A stretch of 64,000 nt of DNA from Mesostigma viride (GCA_009746045.1 RPFO01000079.1:817285-881284), one strand, 5' to 3'. Positions 46,078-57,534 are shown, numbered from the stretch's first letter. Numbers and translations: made by a program. The notes: a model not told the origin generated them from the sequence alone.

Positions 46078-49000
46078 ATGGGAGATCCTATTATGCCAGG
46101 CCTGAAATTCAAAAAGAAGCGGATAGATGATGCTGGCTGGCAGACGGTGCCAACAGTAGAGGAGAAGGCTGCGGCCAAGAAAATTAAAAAAGCAAGAAGG
46201 GCGCAGGCGGAGCAGGAACAGCTAGTGGCTAGGCAGCTAGCGACAGCAATGGCTCAGCAAAGCGTCAAGGCAGCCGCCCAAGAGCGGCAGCTGGCAGCCC
46301 TGCAAAAACAGGTAACCTCCTTGGCCGAACAGGCCGAAAAATCTGTTTTTTCTAGCCCAGCTAGCTCGCAAAAATCCGTAAGCAGTATGCGGTCCCCCAG
46401 CCCTCAGGCAAGCCCCGCTGACCTCCCCGCTAAGGCACCGTCCCAACCTCCTCAGGAGGAGGGCGGAATAGCCAAAAGCGGTGGAGAACAAGCGGGGGTG
46501 CCGATCGTCCCCTCATCCGCTCAGAAAGCGGGGGGGTACGAGAGGAAGCTGAAGAGGGACGCATACATGTTCAAAATGCGGACCAAGAAGGTCCCAGGAC
46601 CCGTCATCGGCAGCATTCAGCTGTCTGATGACGAGGTCACCCTCTCCCCAGGGGTTTCTGATGGGGAGATTGAGATGAATCCACTCAATCAGGCGGTCGA
46701 ACAGGCCGCCGCCCAGTTTGTAGAGGCACGCCGTCTTGCACAGCAAGAGCGGGACCGCAAAAAGACAGCGGCCCGCAACATGACTGCTGAAAAGCAGCTG
46801 GCTGCCATGCAAGCTGGAGAGGTGCTCCATGAGCGCCTCTTCAATGAGCTGGTTGTTGCACAGGGGGACGAGGGGGTCACGCTAACAGCGGACCAACTCA
46901 ATTCCCTCCTGTTGCAGCTGACCAAGCTGCAGGAGAAGATGCAGGCAACAGAAACGCCTGCACTCCCTGCACATACCCTCCCCACCCCTGGCACTGATTT
47001 GAGCCAAAGGGTGGTTGGAGGGGCCGTGTCACCAAGGGTGCTGCAGGGCAAGAGCCAGGGCACTGTCCCCAGCTCCCCCAGCAAACCCCCAAGTGACCCG
47101 GATGCCCAGGAGCTCCACCGCCGCAAGGTGGTGGAGAATAAACTCCTAGAGGCCATGATAGCCCGTGAGGGCGGCCTGGCAGCCCAAGCAGCAGCGCTGC
47201 AGCAGCTTGGCCAGGCCAAGGGTTTTCCTACCAGCAGTGGAGTAAGGCAAGGGGAACAAGACCCTGCGCCTGCAGCTGGAACACCACCAGCCACTGCACT
47301 AGCACAGCAAGCTGGAACACAACCACCTTCTGCGGAGGCCCAGCAGACTGCACCCACACCAGGGCAGTCAGATAAGAGCAAGGCGGTGGCAAAAGGGACC
47401 CCAGTGGACCCAACCCCACCCACCCTTAAGGGGGACGTCCAAGAGCTGCTTGCCATACTCACGGCACAGCTCAAGACCATGGCCACCAACCCCATGGACG
47501 ACCTGTCGCGCACCCAGCTGGATGGCCTCCTGGCCAGTATCTCCCAGCTGGAAAGGGGCAGGGCGAACATGGAGGAGGCTGATCTTCAACAAGCAGTCAA
47601 GACTTTCTTGGCTGAAAAGAAGGACCCGGTCAAAGGTACGTTTAACCCAAAACAAAAAGAATCTAAAATAGAAATCCCTGGCTTACCTGAGGGTTACACC
47701 CAGGAACAGGCCAAGGAATTTTTGTTTAGCCTGAACTACTGTTTTGAGTCTCTGAATGTCCAGAACTGGTTCAGTGCCTTGCGTGCATCCACCACCATCC
47801 ATAGGTCAGCCCCAGCCATTAAAACCTTGGTCCAGATTTACCAAGAAAAGGCTGGGACACCTAACCTAGCAATTGCATTGTGGCCAGCCTTCATGGATGA
47901 GCTTAAGCACTTGCTGGTGGATAGGACACAGTTTGAATCCATCCGTGGTTTCAACTGGCTTAATGCTTACCAGGTCAACAAGCAAGACTATGCCACTGAT
48001 TGCAAGAATTATAGGTTGGCTGTAGAAAAGGACCCTGATCTCAGGGGTCTGCCTGCTAGCTACCTGCTGTATTCATGGTTGTCAAATGCTAACCTGGACA
48101 AAGCTGTGTACGCCACTGTGGTTGCAGGTCTCAAACCTCTGTGGAACGATTTCCGGGCGGGGATGAACCATATCCAAGACTGCCTGACTCCCCTGGCTAT
48201 AGGTGCTCCGTCTGCAACCCCAACCCCCAAGGTCCAACAGACCCAAGGGAAGGGGCAAGGAAAAAAGCGCCAGCTAGGGGGGCAGCAGGGCGGCCAGTCC
48301 AAGAAGGCCAAGGGCAACCAGCCCCAAGGCCAGCCGGGACAGCCTGCTCAGCTCAAGCCAAACCAGTGGAGGCGGCCCACCCCCCCCACACCTGCCCCAC
48401 CCACCCCTGCACCCACTGCTCAGCCCCCCCATGCAGGTCCCAAGAACAAGTGCACCCGGTGTGGCACCAAGGGACACCAGCGGGCGGACTGCAAGTGGAA
48501 CCCCGCAGTAGGCGACGTGGACCTCTGCTTCGGTTGCAAGCACCCCCGCCATCTGCCCCCCGGCACGTGGTGCGACCGGCAGGACAAGGCTCCAAAAGGA
48601 TGTACGTCCTCACAGCACGCCTATGTGGATTTATATGATCTCATTATCATTGGGGATAAAGACAAGGGACTGCTAGATTTTGAGGCAGCTCAGAAAATCT
48701 CCTCCACGTATAATGTGATACTGCCCTACCTCAAAGCTCTTACCCCAGCTGCTGTTGACACAGTAGACTTAAGGGAACTAGCAACCCAGCTCCACATAGC
48801 CATGGGTCATGAGGTGGTGGCAGAAAAGATTGCCAGAAGAGCAGGAGGTTCACGACTCAGGAATGCTGTCAGGTTGGCTAGAAAACACTGCCAGCAATGT
48901 CAGTTCCATGGCCCAAAACCTCCCAAATGGCATGTCGCAACACCACCCACCCAAAGGGGAATAATTGTGGGTGATGTCGTGCATATCGATGGTGAACAAT

Positions 49001-49845
49001 ATCTGATCCTAAAAGACACATGGTCCAGATTCACTGTCATGGAACCCCTACCTGGCATGGCTAAAGAGCAACTGCGTGCAGCACTTGTGATAGCATTGCC
49101 CAGATTCTACCCAGTTGACACTATACTGCTTGATCAACAGTTTAGCTGTCTGGCTGAGTGTGAAGGATGGGATGCTAATATTGAGATTGCTGGATTGCAA
49201 GATCATGAAGGGCAGGGTGTCATTGAAAGAACCATCAGGTCAGTCAAAACTTTAGTGGCGAAATCCACTGACCTGAAAGCCACATCTGGAAGCTATGCTG
49301 ACAGAGCACTGTGGTGCAGTGAAATCTGTGCTACACTTAACCTTAGACCTGTGTTGCATGCACCATGGGGGGAAATCCTTCCCATTGGCTTACAGGCAGG
49401 TGTGTACCCTCCAGAGGTATTAGCTCTGTATAACACAGTAAGAGCTAAAGTGGCTGATAAGCTAGCTGAAAAGGACATAACACACCCCAGAACAGTATTC
49501 CAACTGGGTGAACAAGTCCTATATTTCAAAGAAACCAAACATGGCAAGACAGGCATGTGGTATGGTCCGTGCACTGTTCTAAGAATGACCAAAAAAGGAA
49601 AAAATATGGATATTCGGAGTTTGGAAACAGGGAGAAAACACAGGGTGAGCAGTCATAGAGTTAAGAAGTATTTCCCTCCTTTGGCAGACGTGCCAGGGGA
49701 AGAGTCCTTGAACATGGATTCCCTCCTTAACTCTGGTGAGCAAGCAGAACCACCCAGCATTCCAACACCAGGAGCTGATGATGGCACTACCACACCCTCT
49801 GTCATTCCTCCACCCCTCAGTGAGGTACGTGTCACCCCATGTTGA
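46078..49845 (+). CDS. Gag plus integrase polyprotein without protease or reverse transcriptase
   Basis: 1255 aa without interruption. Residues 1-560 are Gln/Ala-rich coiled coils and Pro-rich linkers; about 565-730 is a Gag-like helical domain. C792-x2-C795-x4-H800-x4-C805 is a CCHC knuckle followed by a second Cys/His cluster. About 905-942 is an HHCC-like zinc region (HIAMGH...CQQC). The integrase core has D971 (HIDG), D1019 (LLDQQF) and E1050 (VIERTIRSVK). The C-terminal region resembles a gypsy-type integrase tail (VSSHRVKKYFPP). No PR, RT or RNase H lies within or after it. The last codons and the stop come from the LTR starting at 49840, so the 3' end was cut by that insertion. Confidence 0.7.
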   Translation: MGDPIMPGLKFKKKRIDDAGWQTVPTVEEKAAAKKIKKARRAQAEQEQLVARQLATAMAQQSVKAAAQERQLAALQKQVTSLAEQAEKSVFSSPASSQKSVSSMRSPSPQASPADLPAKAPSQPPQEEGGIAKSGGEQAGVPIVPSSAQKAGGYERKLKRDAYMFKMRTKKVPGPVIGSIQLSDDEVTLSPGVSDGEIEMNPLNQAVEQAAAQFVEARRLAQQERDRKKTAARNMTAEKQLAAMQAGEVLHERLFNELVVAQGDEGVTLTADQLNSLLLQLTKLQEKMQATETPALPAHTLPTPGTDLSQRVVGGAVSPRVLQGKSQGTVPSSPSKPPSDPDAQELHRRKVVENKLLEAMIAREGGLAAQAAALQQLGQAKGFPTSSGVRQGEQDPAPAAGTPPATALAQQAGTQPPSAEAQQTAPTPGQSDKSKAVAKGTPVDPTPPTLKGDVQELLAILTAQLKTMATNPMDDLSRTQLDGLLASISQLERGRANMEEADLQQAVKTFLAEKKDPVKGTFNPKQKESKIEIPGLPEGYTQEQAKEFLFSLNYCFESLNVQNWFSALRASTTIHRSAPAIKTLVQIYQEKAGTPNLAIALWPAFMDELKHLLVDRTQFESIRGFNWLNAYQVNKQDYATDCKNYRLAVEKDPDLRGLPASYLLYSWLSNANLDKAVYATVVAGLKPLWNDFRAGMNHIQDCLTPLAIGAPSATPTPKVQQTQGKGQGKKRQLGGQQGGQSKKAKGNQPQGQPGQPAQLKPNQWRRPTPPTPAPPTPAPTAQPPHAGPKNKCTRCGTKGHQRADCKWNPAVGDVDLCFGCKHPRHLPPGTWCDRQDKAPKGCTSSQHAYVDLYDLIIIGDKDKGLLDFEAAQKISSTYNVILPYLKALTPAAVDTVDLRELATQLHIAMGHEVVAEKIARRAGGSRLRNAVRLARKHCQQCQFHGPKPPKWHVATPPTQRGIIVGDVVHIDGEQYLILKDTWSRFTVMEPLPGMAKEQLRAALVIALPRFYPVDTILLDQQFSCLAECEGWDANIEIAGLQDHEGQGVIERTIRSVKTLVAKSTDLKATSGSYADRALWCSEICATLNLRPVLHAPWGEILPIGLQAGVYPPEVLALYNTVRAKVADKLAEKDITHPRTVFQLGEQVLYFKETKHGKTGMWYGPCTVLRMTKKGKNMDIRSLETGRKHRVSSHRVKKYFPPLADVPGEESLNMDSLLNSGEQAEPPSIPTPGADDGTTTPSVIPPPLSEVRVTPC

Positions 49846-50122
49846 AAGAACTAATGGGTTTGCCTTCTACAATGCTTGTGATTGGAACCCAAATGTGCCT
49901 GTCCTTGCAGGTACAGGCTATGGAGGATGGAAGCAAAGAGACAGAGACTCAGTTTGAGGCAGAATGATAGTGAGGAGTACCTTAGGCAAGGCTCCTCAGT
50001 TGTTTTATTAACTCGAGGAAAAAACACAGGCAGAAAACTGGAATGACCTGATTGGCTGGCTAGGAATGTGCCTAGGAATATTCTCATGTAATAGGGTGGT
50101 TTTACCGGATTAGGATACATTT
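49840..50122 (-). mobile_element. LTR of a copia-type element (minus orientation)
   Basis: Its first 101 bases are identical to 63900-64000, where the same sequence abuts a primer-binding site, so this is an LTR 3' end. Read on the minus strand it contains a TTAATAAAA polyadenylation-like signal and ends CA. The far limit is uncertain (a 29-base stretch at 50094-50122 recurs inverted at 59875). It is a solo LTR or the 3' LTR of the element at the right edge. Confidence 0.65.
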
Positions 50123-51000
50123 GCACGGCTTCAAATGTATCCTAAATGCACCATTGGCAAACATGGTTTCTGGACATGGTCAATATCATTCATATGTTTG
50201 GCAAGCATGATATGATCATGCTTGCCAAAGATGTTGTCTCTTTTCATATTTCACACATATATTATCGGCCTCGGCGTGCCATGCTTCCACGTTTGTTGTC
50301 TCTTTTCATATATTGTGAATATGATCAATAAAATTCCAAACATGACCATGTTGGAGACTTCAAGTGGAGCATCATGATTACTGTTTTCACTATTACGTAA
50401 CCCATGGTTCATGTTAACATGGCATAATGAGCAATCCTATTGACCCCATGACTAATGGTGAAGTTAATAAAGTTACATCGTGGCACGTCACTATAGCATC
50501 AAGTTGCATCATTGTGCATAAAGTAGTTTAGCACTGAGTTGGCATGCCAACACCAGGTACACTAAATAAATTAAAACCAGAATTGATAAACAACCCAGTA
50601 TCCAAATACAGTATCCATGGCTCTGTATATAGGTTTCTAGCTGGGCGTTTGTTTTGGTTTGAGTGATTTCACTCTGCTGTAAGTAATTATATTTTTAATA
50701 TATATGCAGGTCGTACTACAGGTACAGCCACGGCTGCCACGCGGCTTCTGCAGCGATCACGCTCTTTCTCCTAGACAATTGCTCTACTGGTCCCTACAGG
50801 TCGGTCGACTTGGACCATGATGCGTCAAGAACAGTTAATTGACCGACTTAAACAAGATGTTTGTCTACATGCAGCTGTCTGCACCTAACTAACGCGAAAC
50901 CGCGTGCTACCAAATATAGGGGCAAATGCATGAGTAACACATGTCAACGCACAACCGGTGGAAATCACGCGATACCAACCGCGGCAACAGTGGTGTGAAC
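50123..51000. other. AT-rich non-coding region
   Basis: No credible ORF. It contains the hairpin at 50197-50229, and a TATATATGCAG stretch near 50700. Nothing else recognised. Confidence 0.5.
50197..50229. repeat. 15-bp-arm perfect hairpin
   Basis: TTTGGCAAGCATGAT and its reverse complement flank ATG. Possibly a foldback or short MITE remnant within non-coding DNA. Confidence 0.6.
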
Positions 51001-51019
51001 ATAGCGGGCACTGACATGC

Positions 51020-51480
51020 AAAAAAGCACCAGCAGCGGCATCAGTAGCAAATTGTAGTAGCGGAACAATAGCCACTACATCAATGCAACAACACATCAGC
51101 CCAGCAACACAGCAGCAGCATGACCGTAGCACAGCAGCAGCACAACTGTAGCACATCAACACGGCCGCATAGCAGGAGCACAAGTCAGCGCAGCAGCAAC
51201 TTAGTATGCCGATTCCTGAATTTCCTATCAGTGGACTATAGTCCATTGATAGGAAATTCACTAATAGGCAGTACTAGCTCAGCAGCACGGCAGCAATGCA
51301 GCAGTGCATCAACACAGCAGCACGACAGCAATACATCAGCGGCACGGCAGCAATGCAGCAACACATCAGCACAATAGCACAGCAGCAGCACGGCAGCAAT
51401 GCAGCAGCAATAGCATGGCAGCACAGCAGCAGCAGCAGCACATGAGCAGCTCAATGACAACAACGCTGCTTGCGCTACAG
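51020..51480. repeat. Degenerate CAG/CAGCAC-rich repeat
   Basis: Irregular arrays of AGCAGCAC, CAGCAG and ACAGCAGC. They produce Cys/Leu/Ser/Gln-rich shadow ORFs on both strands and are interrupted by the palindrome at 51218-51259. Confidence 0.6.
51218..51259. repeat. 42-bp near-perfect palindrome
   Basis: GAATTTCCTATCA at one end pairs with TGATAGGAAATTC at the other; one base pair is mismatched. Weaker pairing extends to 51207-51270. It sits inside the CAG-rich repeat. Confidence 0.7.
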
Positions 51481-53010
51481 CAGTCGTCGTCGTCGTCATC
51501 GTCATCGGCAAGGATGAGCGCTCGCTTCCGACGCCGGGAGGCGCCTGCGTTGTTGTTCTCCGCCACAACGTCGCTGGGTGGAACCATCTCGCGCAATCGA
51601 GCCTCGGCCAGGGTGATATCCGGCGCTTGCAACGCAGGGACGACCACACCGGGGCACCCGCAGATCTGTGCCTCCAGCTCGTGGAGAGGCACGCAAGAAA
51701 CCGCGTCCTCCTCCCAACGGGCACCCCAGTACATGGCTACCATGTCGTTTTGCGTGTCGACAACAGCGACACGACCATGGTACCTGCCGTCCCGGCTTTC
51801 GGTGCGACCGTCCGCGGATGTCACACGCTCCGACGCCCAATGACACACGACTTGCCCTACGAGGTTGCGGCTGCCACTCTTGACCTGCAGCGTTACGCCT
51901 TCCCAGCATGCCTTCGCCATGCCGACGATGCCCTTCGAGCATTCAGCATCTTGCCACTTCACGACCGGGTGTTCCGCGTCATAGGGCACCTCCTTCAGCG
52001 CCTTTAGGCACTCCTTGGTGAGCTTTTTGTTCGCACCCAAGGAGACTCCATGGGGCGGCTGACCTCGCTTGCCCACCACTTGTGTCAAGACGAGGTCTGA
52101 GGCGGTGATGATCACCGTGTGCGCCGCAGTGGTTGGTGGATGGGGCCATTGCGCAATGTCTGTATTCCACGGGTGCCACGTGTCATGCAAATGCTTAGCG
52201 CGGTATACAAAGAGCTCAATAGAAGGTTGGCCGCCATCCTCCTTCGCAACCACCTCCTTGATGATGCCAACGAGGACTGGAGTCCACGTGAGCTTCGAGT
52301 TGCAGAGAATACCAGCTGAAGGGTGCCAGTATAGAACAGCGGAGCCTTTCTCAACGCCTTGCATGCGCTTCAAGTAAGCGACCTTGGCTGCCATGGCCCT
52401 GTCTTCTGCCGCCCATTCCTGCTGTGTGTGGCCATCATGACGAACTCGGTCTACCAGCGGGGTGACGCGCACCGCCTCTGCGTCAACCAACGCCATGAAG
52501 TGCTCTTCTTGCGTCGGTGGTGGTTCAGGCGCTGCATCGTGCTCACGCAGGGTGGAGATGTCCGCGCGAGATGGCCACGGCAAAGGGCGCCACTCCTCAG
52601 GCACCTCCTCAGGGGCATGTGGGACTTGACTTGCGAAAAAAGGCCTTGTTTGGCTTGATGGTGTCGGGCGGAAAGTACCACTGCCAGATGCCATGGGGCA
52701 ACTTCTCGACCCTTGTTTTGATCGACTCCAGCTCCTTCCCCAGAAACTCCATGTTCAATGGTGCGAAGGCTGGGGTGTCCTGCAACATCGGAATGCGGTC
52801 TGGATCCACAAGTCGGACGCCAAACAGCGGCCGCCCCTCCGCATCAAACCTGTATGGCTGTGTCATCGCCTTCCCCACCGTGGCGCGCCTTCCTGTCGAG
52901 TCCCCGCGGGCTGCCACGGCGTCTTTTGGGACTCCGTGGTCCGGTAGGACAACCAGGTCTCTGTGTTGCCCTGTACCTGGAAGAAGACGGCGTGGTGCAC
53001 CTTCATTGAG
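51480..53010 (-). pseudogene. Frameshifted host-like or transposon-derived protein relic
   Basis: Three overlapping minus-strand frames give one apparent ancestral protein: first KVHHAVFFQVQGNTETWLSY (about 53005-52920), then VAARGDSTGRRATVGKAMTQPYRFD... to WQWYFPPDTIKPNK (52917-52640), then a 400-codon frame (52694-51480) with VLYWHPSAGILCNSKLTWTPVLVGI and WHPWNTDIAQWPHPP. Frame changes near 52920 and 52660 break it. The C-terminal tail is encoded by the CAG-like repeat. The family is not recognised; a transposon-derived origin is only a guess. Confidence 0.45.
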
Positions 53011-53019
53011 CGACCGCGT

Positions 53020-54050
53020 TTTTCAGGCACCGGCTGTGCCGCTCCGCCGCTCCGCCGCTCCGCCGCCCGCCGGCTGCGCCGCCGGCCCGCCGCGCGCCGG
53101 CTGCCCCGCCCCGTAGCCCGTCGACAGGCTGCCCCGCCCCGCCGCATGCCAGCTGCGCCGGCCCGCCGCCCACGCGCGCCGGCAGCGCCGTTGGCCCCCC
53201 GCGCGCCGACGGCCCTGCCCCGCCGCCCGTTGACAGCCCCGCCCCGCCGCATGCCAGCTGCGCCGGCCCGCCGCCCATGCGCGCCGGCAGCGCCGCTGGC
53301 CCCCCGCGCGCCGACGGCCCTGCCCCGCCGCCCGTCGACTGCCCCGCCCCGCCGCCCGTCGACAGCCCTGCCCCGCCGCATGCAGGCTGCGCCGCCGCTG
53401 CCACCTCGCTGCGCGCTGGCTGCGCCACCTCGCCGCCCGCCGACGGCGCCGCCCCGCCGCCACCGGCTGCCCCGCCCCGCCGCCCGTCGACTGCCCCGCC
53501 CCGCCGCATGCCAGCTGCGCCGGCCCGCCGCCCACGCGCGCCGGCAGCGCCGCTGGCCCCCCGCGCGCTGACGGCCCTGCCCCGCCGCCCGTCGACTGCC
53601 CCGCCCCGCCGCCCGTCGACAGCCCCGACCCACCGCATGCCAGGTGCGCCGGCCCGCCGCCCGCGCGCGCCGGCAGCGCCGCTGGCCCCCCGCGCGCCGA
53701 CGGCCCTGCCCCGCCGCCCGTCGACAGCCCTGCCCCGCCGCCCGTCGACAGCCCCGCCCCGCCGCATGCCAGCTGCGCCGGCCCGCTGCCCACGCGCGCC
53801 GGCAGCGCCGCTGGCCCTGCCCCGCCGCCCGTCGACTGCCCCGCCCCGCCGCCCGTCGACAGCCCTGCCCCGCCGCATGCCAGGTGCGCCGGCCCGCCGC
53901 CCGCGCGCACCGGCAGCGCCGCTGGCCCCCCGCGCGCCGACGGCCCTGCCCCGCCGCCCGTCGACAGCCCCGCCCCGCCGCATGCCAGCTGCGCCGGCCG
54001 GCCGCCCATGCGCGCCATGCGCTTCGCAGGTCCATTGGGATCATGAGGCC
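53020..54050. repeat. GC-rich minisatellite, ~105-130-bp higher-order units
   Basis: Built of CCGCC, GCGCCGGC and GTCGAC motifs. The block beginning GCATGCCAGCTGCGCC recurs about every 101-129 bases (near 53143, 53250, 53506, 53764 and 53977). All six frames stay open, giving Ala/Arg/Gly/Pro-rich shadow ORFs that are not genes. Confidence 0.8.
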
Positions 54051-54059
54051 TGCGCAAAA

Positions 54060-54900
54060 TCTCACCTCGGAGGCCCGTGCTACTTCTAGTAAGATGCTTG
54101 CATTTTCAATGCGTCACCTATATGCAGGCATAGAGGGTGGTACATGGCGCTAGACTCATCAAGGGATAGGAGCCATGCCCTCAGCAATTACTCACCTCCT
54201 GGCCCTTGCTGTTGCGGTCTCGGATTAAGATGATGGTCTACACGCCGCCGCATGCAAACAAGGAATGAGAGACAAAGCCGTGCGAGGCCAATATGGGCAC
54301 AGTGAGAGAAACAAGTCGACGCGAACCTACATCACGAGTGTCAGCGAAGGGGACCCATGGGAGAAGTCTCCCTCCCATGGTATCATTCACGGACACACGC
54401 AGCGGCCATGGGAACAGCCAAAACAGCAGGTTCACACACGCAAGGGCAACGACCTGCAGTGCCTGACCAGCATGTCGGTCAGTTGTGATTGGCAAGGCAG
54501 AGCCACACACACCAGGTACACGCTGCATGGGCAGGGAAGACGCTCTTACATGAGAAAAAGCGAGGAAACGTGCGCGAGAAGGATATTAAGAGCGATCCGC
54601 GCTAGAAGGATGCTACAATAGCATCATATATTCAAGAATTAGCAAAGAAAGATGTAGAAAAGAGACAAAAGAAAGAAATACGAGAGAAAGCAAAGACAGG
54701 GAGCTGCCAAACCGGGCAGACAAAAGGTTACGAGCGGCAAGAGTTGTGAACGCTGCACTTGATTGCTTTCTCTGACTTGTCAACTGCGAAGAGTGACTGA
54801 TATCTCTGGAAATGGTATGCTCAGCATCCCATGGTAATGAAATGGTGAGCTATGCTGTCAGACATGCCTATATAACATAGCTACCCTAGGGTCCTAATAC
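54060..54900. other. Non-coding host-like DNA
   Basis: Mixed composition. One 118-codon ORF (54265-54621) shows no recognisable domain and a low-complexity, irregular composition; not called. Nothing else is visible. Confidence 0.4.
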
Positions 54901-55104
54901 AAAACTAGAAATCAAACCATACCGTGAGTTTCCCGGCTCGCACGGCCTCCTCCCTTTGTGCCAACGCCTGCAAACACAACGGGCCGTGGAGGAGGGTGGA
55001 AAGGTGGGCAAGTGTGGAGGAGTTTGGGGGGGACCGGGTTGAGCAGCGGTGGGGGAAAGATGTGCCGGTCATGATGTTGTCAACTACAGCTGTTGTATCG
55101 TGAT

Positions 55105-55420
55105 TCACCTTCAATAAGTCTACTGTTCTACATCCGGTGGTGGATGGACACAAGCAATAAAGGCCCCGCCCACAACTCAGATTTCTTTAGAAAATCTACT
55201 GATCTACATTCGATGGCGCCTTCACAGAAGCAGGAAACTCCGCCCACCGGTCAAATGTGACGCCCAACAAAGCCCCAACTTATTTCTTCAAGAAGTATAC
55301 TGTTTTACATCCGGTAGTGCTTGGACAGAAGCAATATGTAAAGCCCGCCCACAAATCGGATTTCTTTACGAAAAACCTGTTTTACATTCGATGGGGTCTT
55401 GACAGATTCAAGCAGCAATA
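55105..55420 (+). repeat. Degenerate ~70-80-bp tandem repeat
   Basis: Four imperfect units share T(A/C)TACTG(T/A)T(C/T)TACAT(C/T)CG(G/A)T and a later (G)CCCGCCCAC motif plus ATTTCTTTA. They form diverged tandem copies of a host repeat, before the GTCTTCAC array. Confidence 0.6.
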
Positions 55421-55489
55421 CTCGTTTCTACCTGCGTGCGACTGCAGCGGCCGAGTGCTGCAACTTGCCTTCACGTCCCAGTCTTCACG

Positions 55490-56660
55490 TGACAGTCCTG
55501 GTCTTCACGTCTTCACGTCTTCACGTCTTCACGTCTTCACGTCTTCACGTCTTCACGTCTTCACGTCTTCACGTCTTCACGACTTCACCTGAACTTGCGG
55601 CGTATCGTATCTTTGATACCTTGCATGCACGTCTTCACGTCTTCACGTCTTCACCGCGTCTTCACCTGTCTTCACCACGTCTTCACGTCTTCGCGTCTTC
55701 ACGTCTTCACGGCTTCACCTGAACACCTGAACTTCACCTGAACTTGCCGTATCGTGTCTTCACGTCTTCACGTCTTCACGTCTTCACGTCTTCACGTCTT
55801 CACCGCGTCTTCACCTGTCTTCACCACGTCTTCACGGCTTCACGGCTTCACGTCTTCACGGCTTCACCTGAACACCTGAACTTCACCTGAACTTGCCGTA
55901 TCGTGTCTTCACGTCTTCACGTCTTCACGTCTTCACGTCTTCACCGCGTCTTCACCTGTCTTCACCACGTCTTCACGGCTTCACGTCTTCACGTCTTCAC
56001 GGCTTCACCTGAACACCTGAACTTCACCTGAACTTGCCGTATCGTGTCTTCACGTCTTCACGTCTTCACGTCTTCACGTCTTCACGTCTTCACCGCGTCT
56101 TCACCTGTCTTCACCACGTCTTCACGGCTTCACGGCTTCACGTCTTCACGGCTTCACCTGAACACCTGAACTTCACCTGAACTTGCCGTATCGTGTCTTC
56201 ACGTCTTCACGTCTTCACGTCTTCACGTCTTCACGTCTTCACGTCTTCACCGCGTCTTCACCTGTCTTCACCACGTCTTCACGGCTTCACGGCTTCACGT
56301 CTTCACGGCTTCACCTGAACACCTGAACTTCACCTGAACTTGCCGTATCGTGTCTTCACGTCTTCACGTCTTCACGTCTTCACGTCTTCACCGCGTCTTC
56401 ACCTGTCTTCACCACGTCTTCACGGCTTCACGTCTTCACGTCTTCACGGCTTCACCTGAACACCTGAACTTCACCTGAACTTGCCGTATCGTGTCTTCAC
56501 GTCTTCACGTCTTCACGTCTTCACGTCTTCACGTCTTCACGTCTTCACCGCGTCTTCACCTGTCTTCACCACGTCTTCACGGCTTCACGGCTTCACGTCT
56601 TCACCGCGTCTTCACCTGTCTTCACCACGTCTTCACGGCTTCACCTGAACACCTGAACTT
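55490..56660 (+). repeat. GTCTTCAC (8-bp) minisatellite with ~141-157-bp higher-order unit
   Basis: The core GTCTTCAC is tandemly repeated with variants GGCTTCAC and CCTGTCTTCACCA. A block starting ACTTGCCGTATCGTG recurs at about 55742, 55891, 56032, 56181, 56338 and 56479 (spacing 141-157, differing by multiples of 8). ORFs inside are shadows. Confidence 0.85.
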
Positions 56661-56902
56661 TGCGTATCGTATCTTTCATACATTGCATCATTTGCATGCC
56701 TTGGAGCTGCACGTCTTCAAGCAGTGTCACCCAGTTCCCGCTTGATTCAAATGCACTTCGCGCTTGAATTCGTGACTTCGCCCCGCTCAAGGTGGAAAGA
56801 ATGATGGGCACTAGCCACGGGAACTATGCCCGATGCTGATAGCCGAAGCGATGACATGGACGAATTGATTGATTTGTGTTATGCCGGGGACGATTGTAGA
56901 AA

Positions 56903-57173
56903 ATGGGTGCTAGGAAAGAAATCTGGTGCCATGAAAGTAGATTTTTTGGCCGGTGCAAACCACCAATGCGCCGGCCGATGTGGCAAGGTCCTGCACGGCA
57001 GCCAGAGCGCACCCAGCCAGAGCGTACCCAGCCGCTGCCGCCGCCGACCCCCGTACTGGTGGGCGTGGAACAGACGATGAGAGAGATGCAACGAGCTATG
57101 GAGAACCAAAGCAAGAAGGTTGAAGAGCTTGGTTTGCAGCTGCGTCAAGAGGTGCAGAAACAAGTGGTCCAGC

Positions 57174-57212
<39 letters not shown>

Positions 57213-57249
57213 TGCAGCAGCAACTGCAGCAGCAACTGCAGCAACAACT

Positions 57250-57324
<75 letters not shown>

Positions 57325-57460
57325 CTTCAGTTCCCGCAGGCAGCGTCGGCAATGTCGCAGTTTCCACAGGCATTGTCGGCACTGCAGCAGTTTTCGCAGG
57401 GACCGTCGGCAGCAGAGCAGTTCCCGCAGGGATCATCGGTGGTGCAGCAGTTCTTTGTGA
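56903..57460 (+). CDS. Glutamine-tract ORF (CAG repeat), uncertain
   Basis: 185 codons. The first ~90 residues include a short Cys-containing start and a heptad-like helix (MREMQRAMENQSKKVEELGLQL). They are followed by about 45 Gln codons from the CAG tract, then a Ser/Arg-rich tail that is repeat-derived. Host genes with polyQ exist, but the tail and the lack of a homologue recognised by eye make this doubtful; a gene fragment or exon is possible. Confidence 0.25.
57177..57320 (+). repeat. CAG trinucleotide tract
   Basis: Runs of CAG with interspersed CAACTG. About 48 codons in the polyQ frame. Confidence 0.9.
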
Positions 57461-57534
57461 GTCATTCGTGTAGTGTTGAGTGGGTGGGTGGGGGGGGTGG
57501 GGGGGGGGGGGGTAGGGGGGTTTGACTGTGTGAC

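Noticed and set aside
52863..54089. Ala/Arg/Gly/Pro-rich ORFs of up to 400 codons
   Set aside because: Open in several frames at once because of the GC-rich minisatellite; no domain content.
56491..56745. ORF in the GTCTTCAC array
   Set aside because: Repeat-derived Ser/Arg/Leu/His peptide, not a gene.
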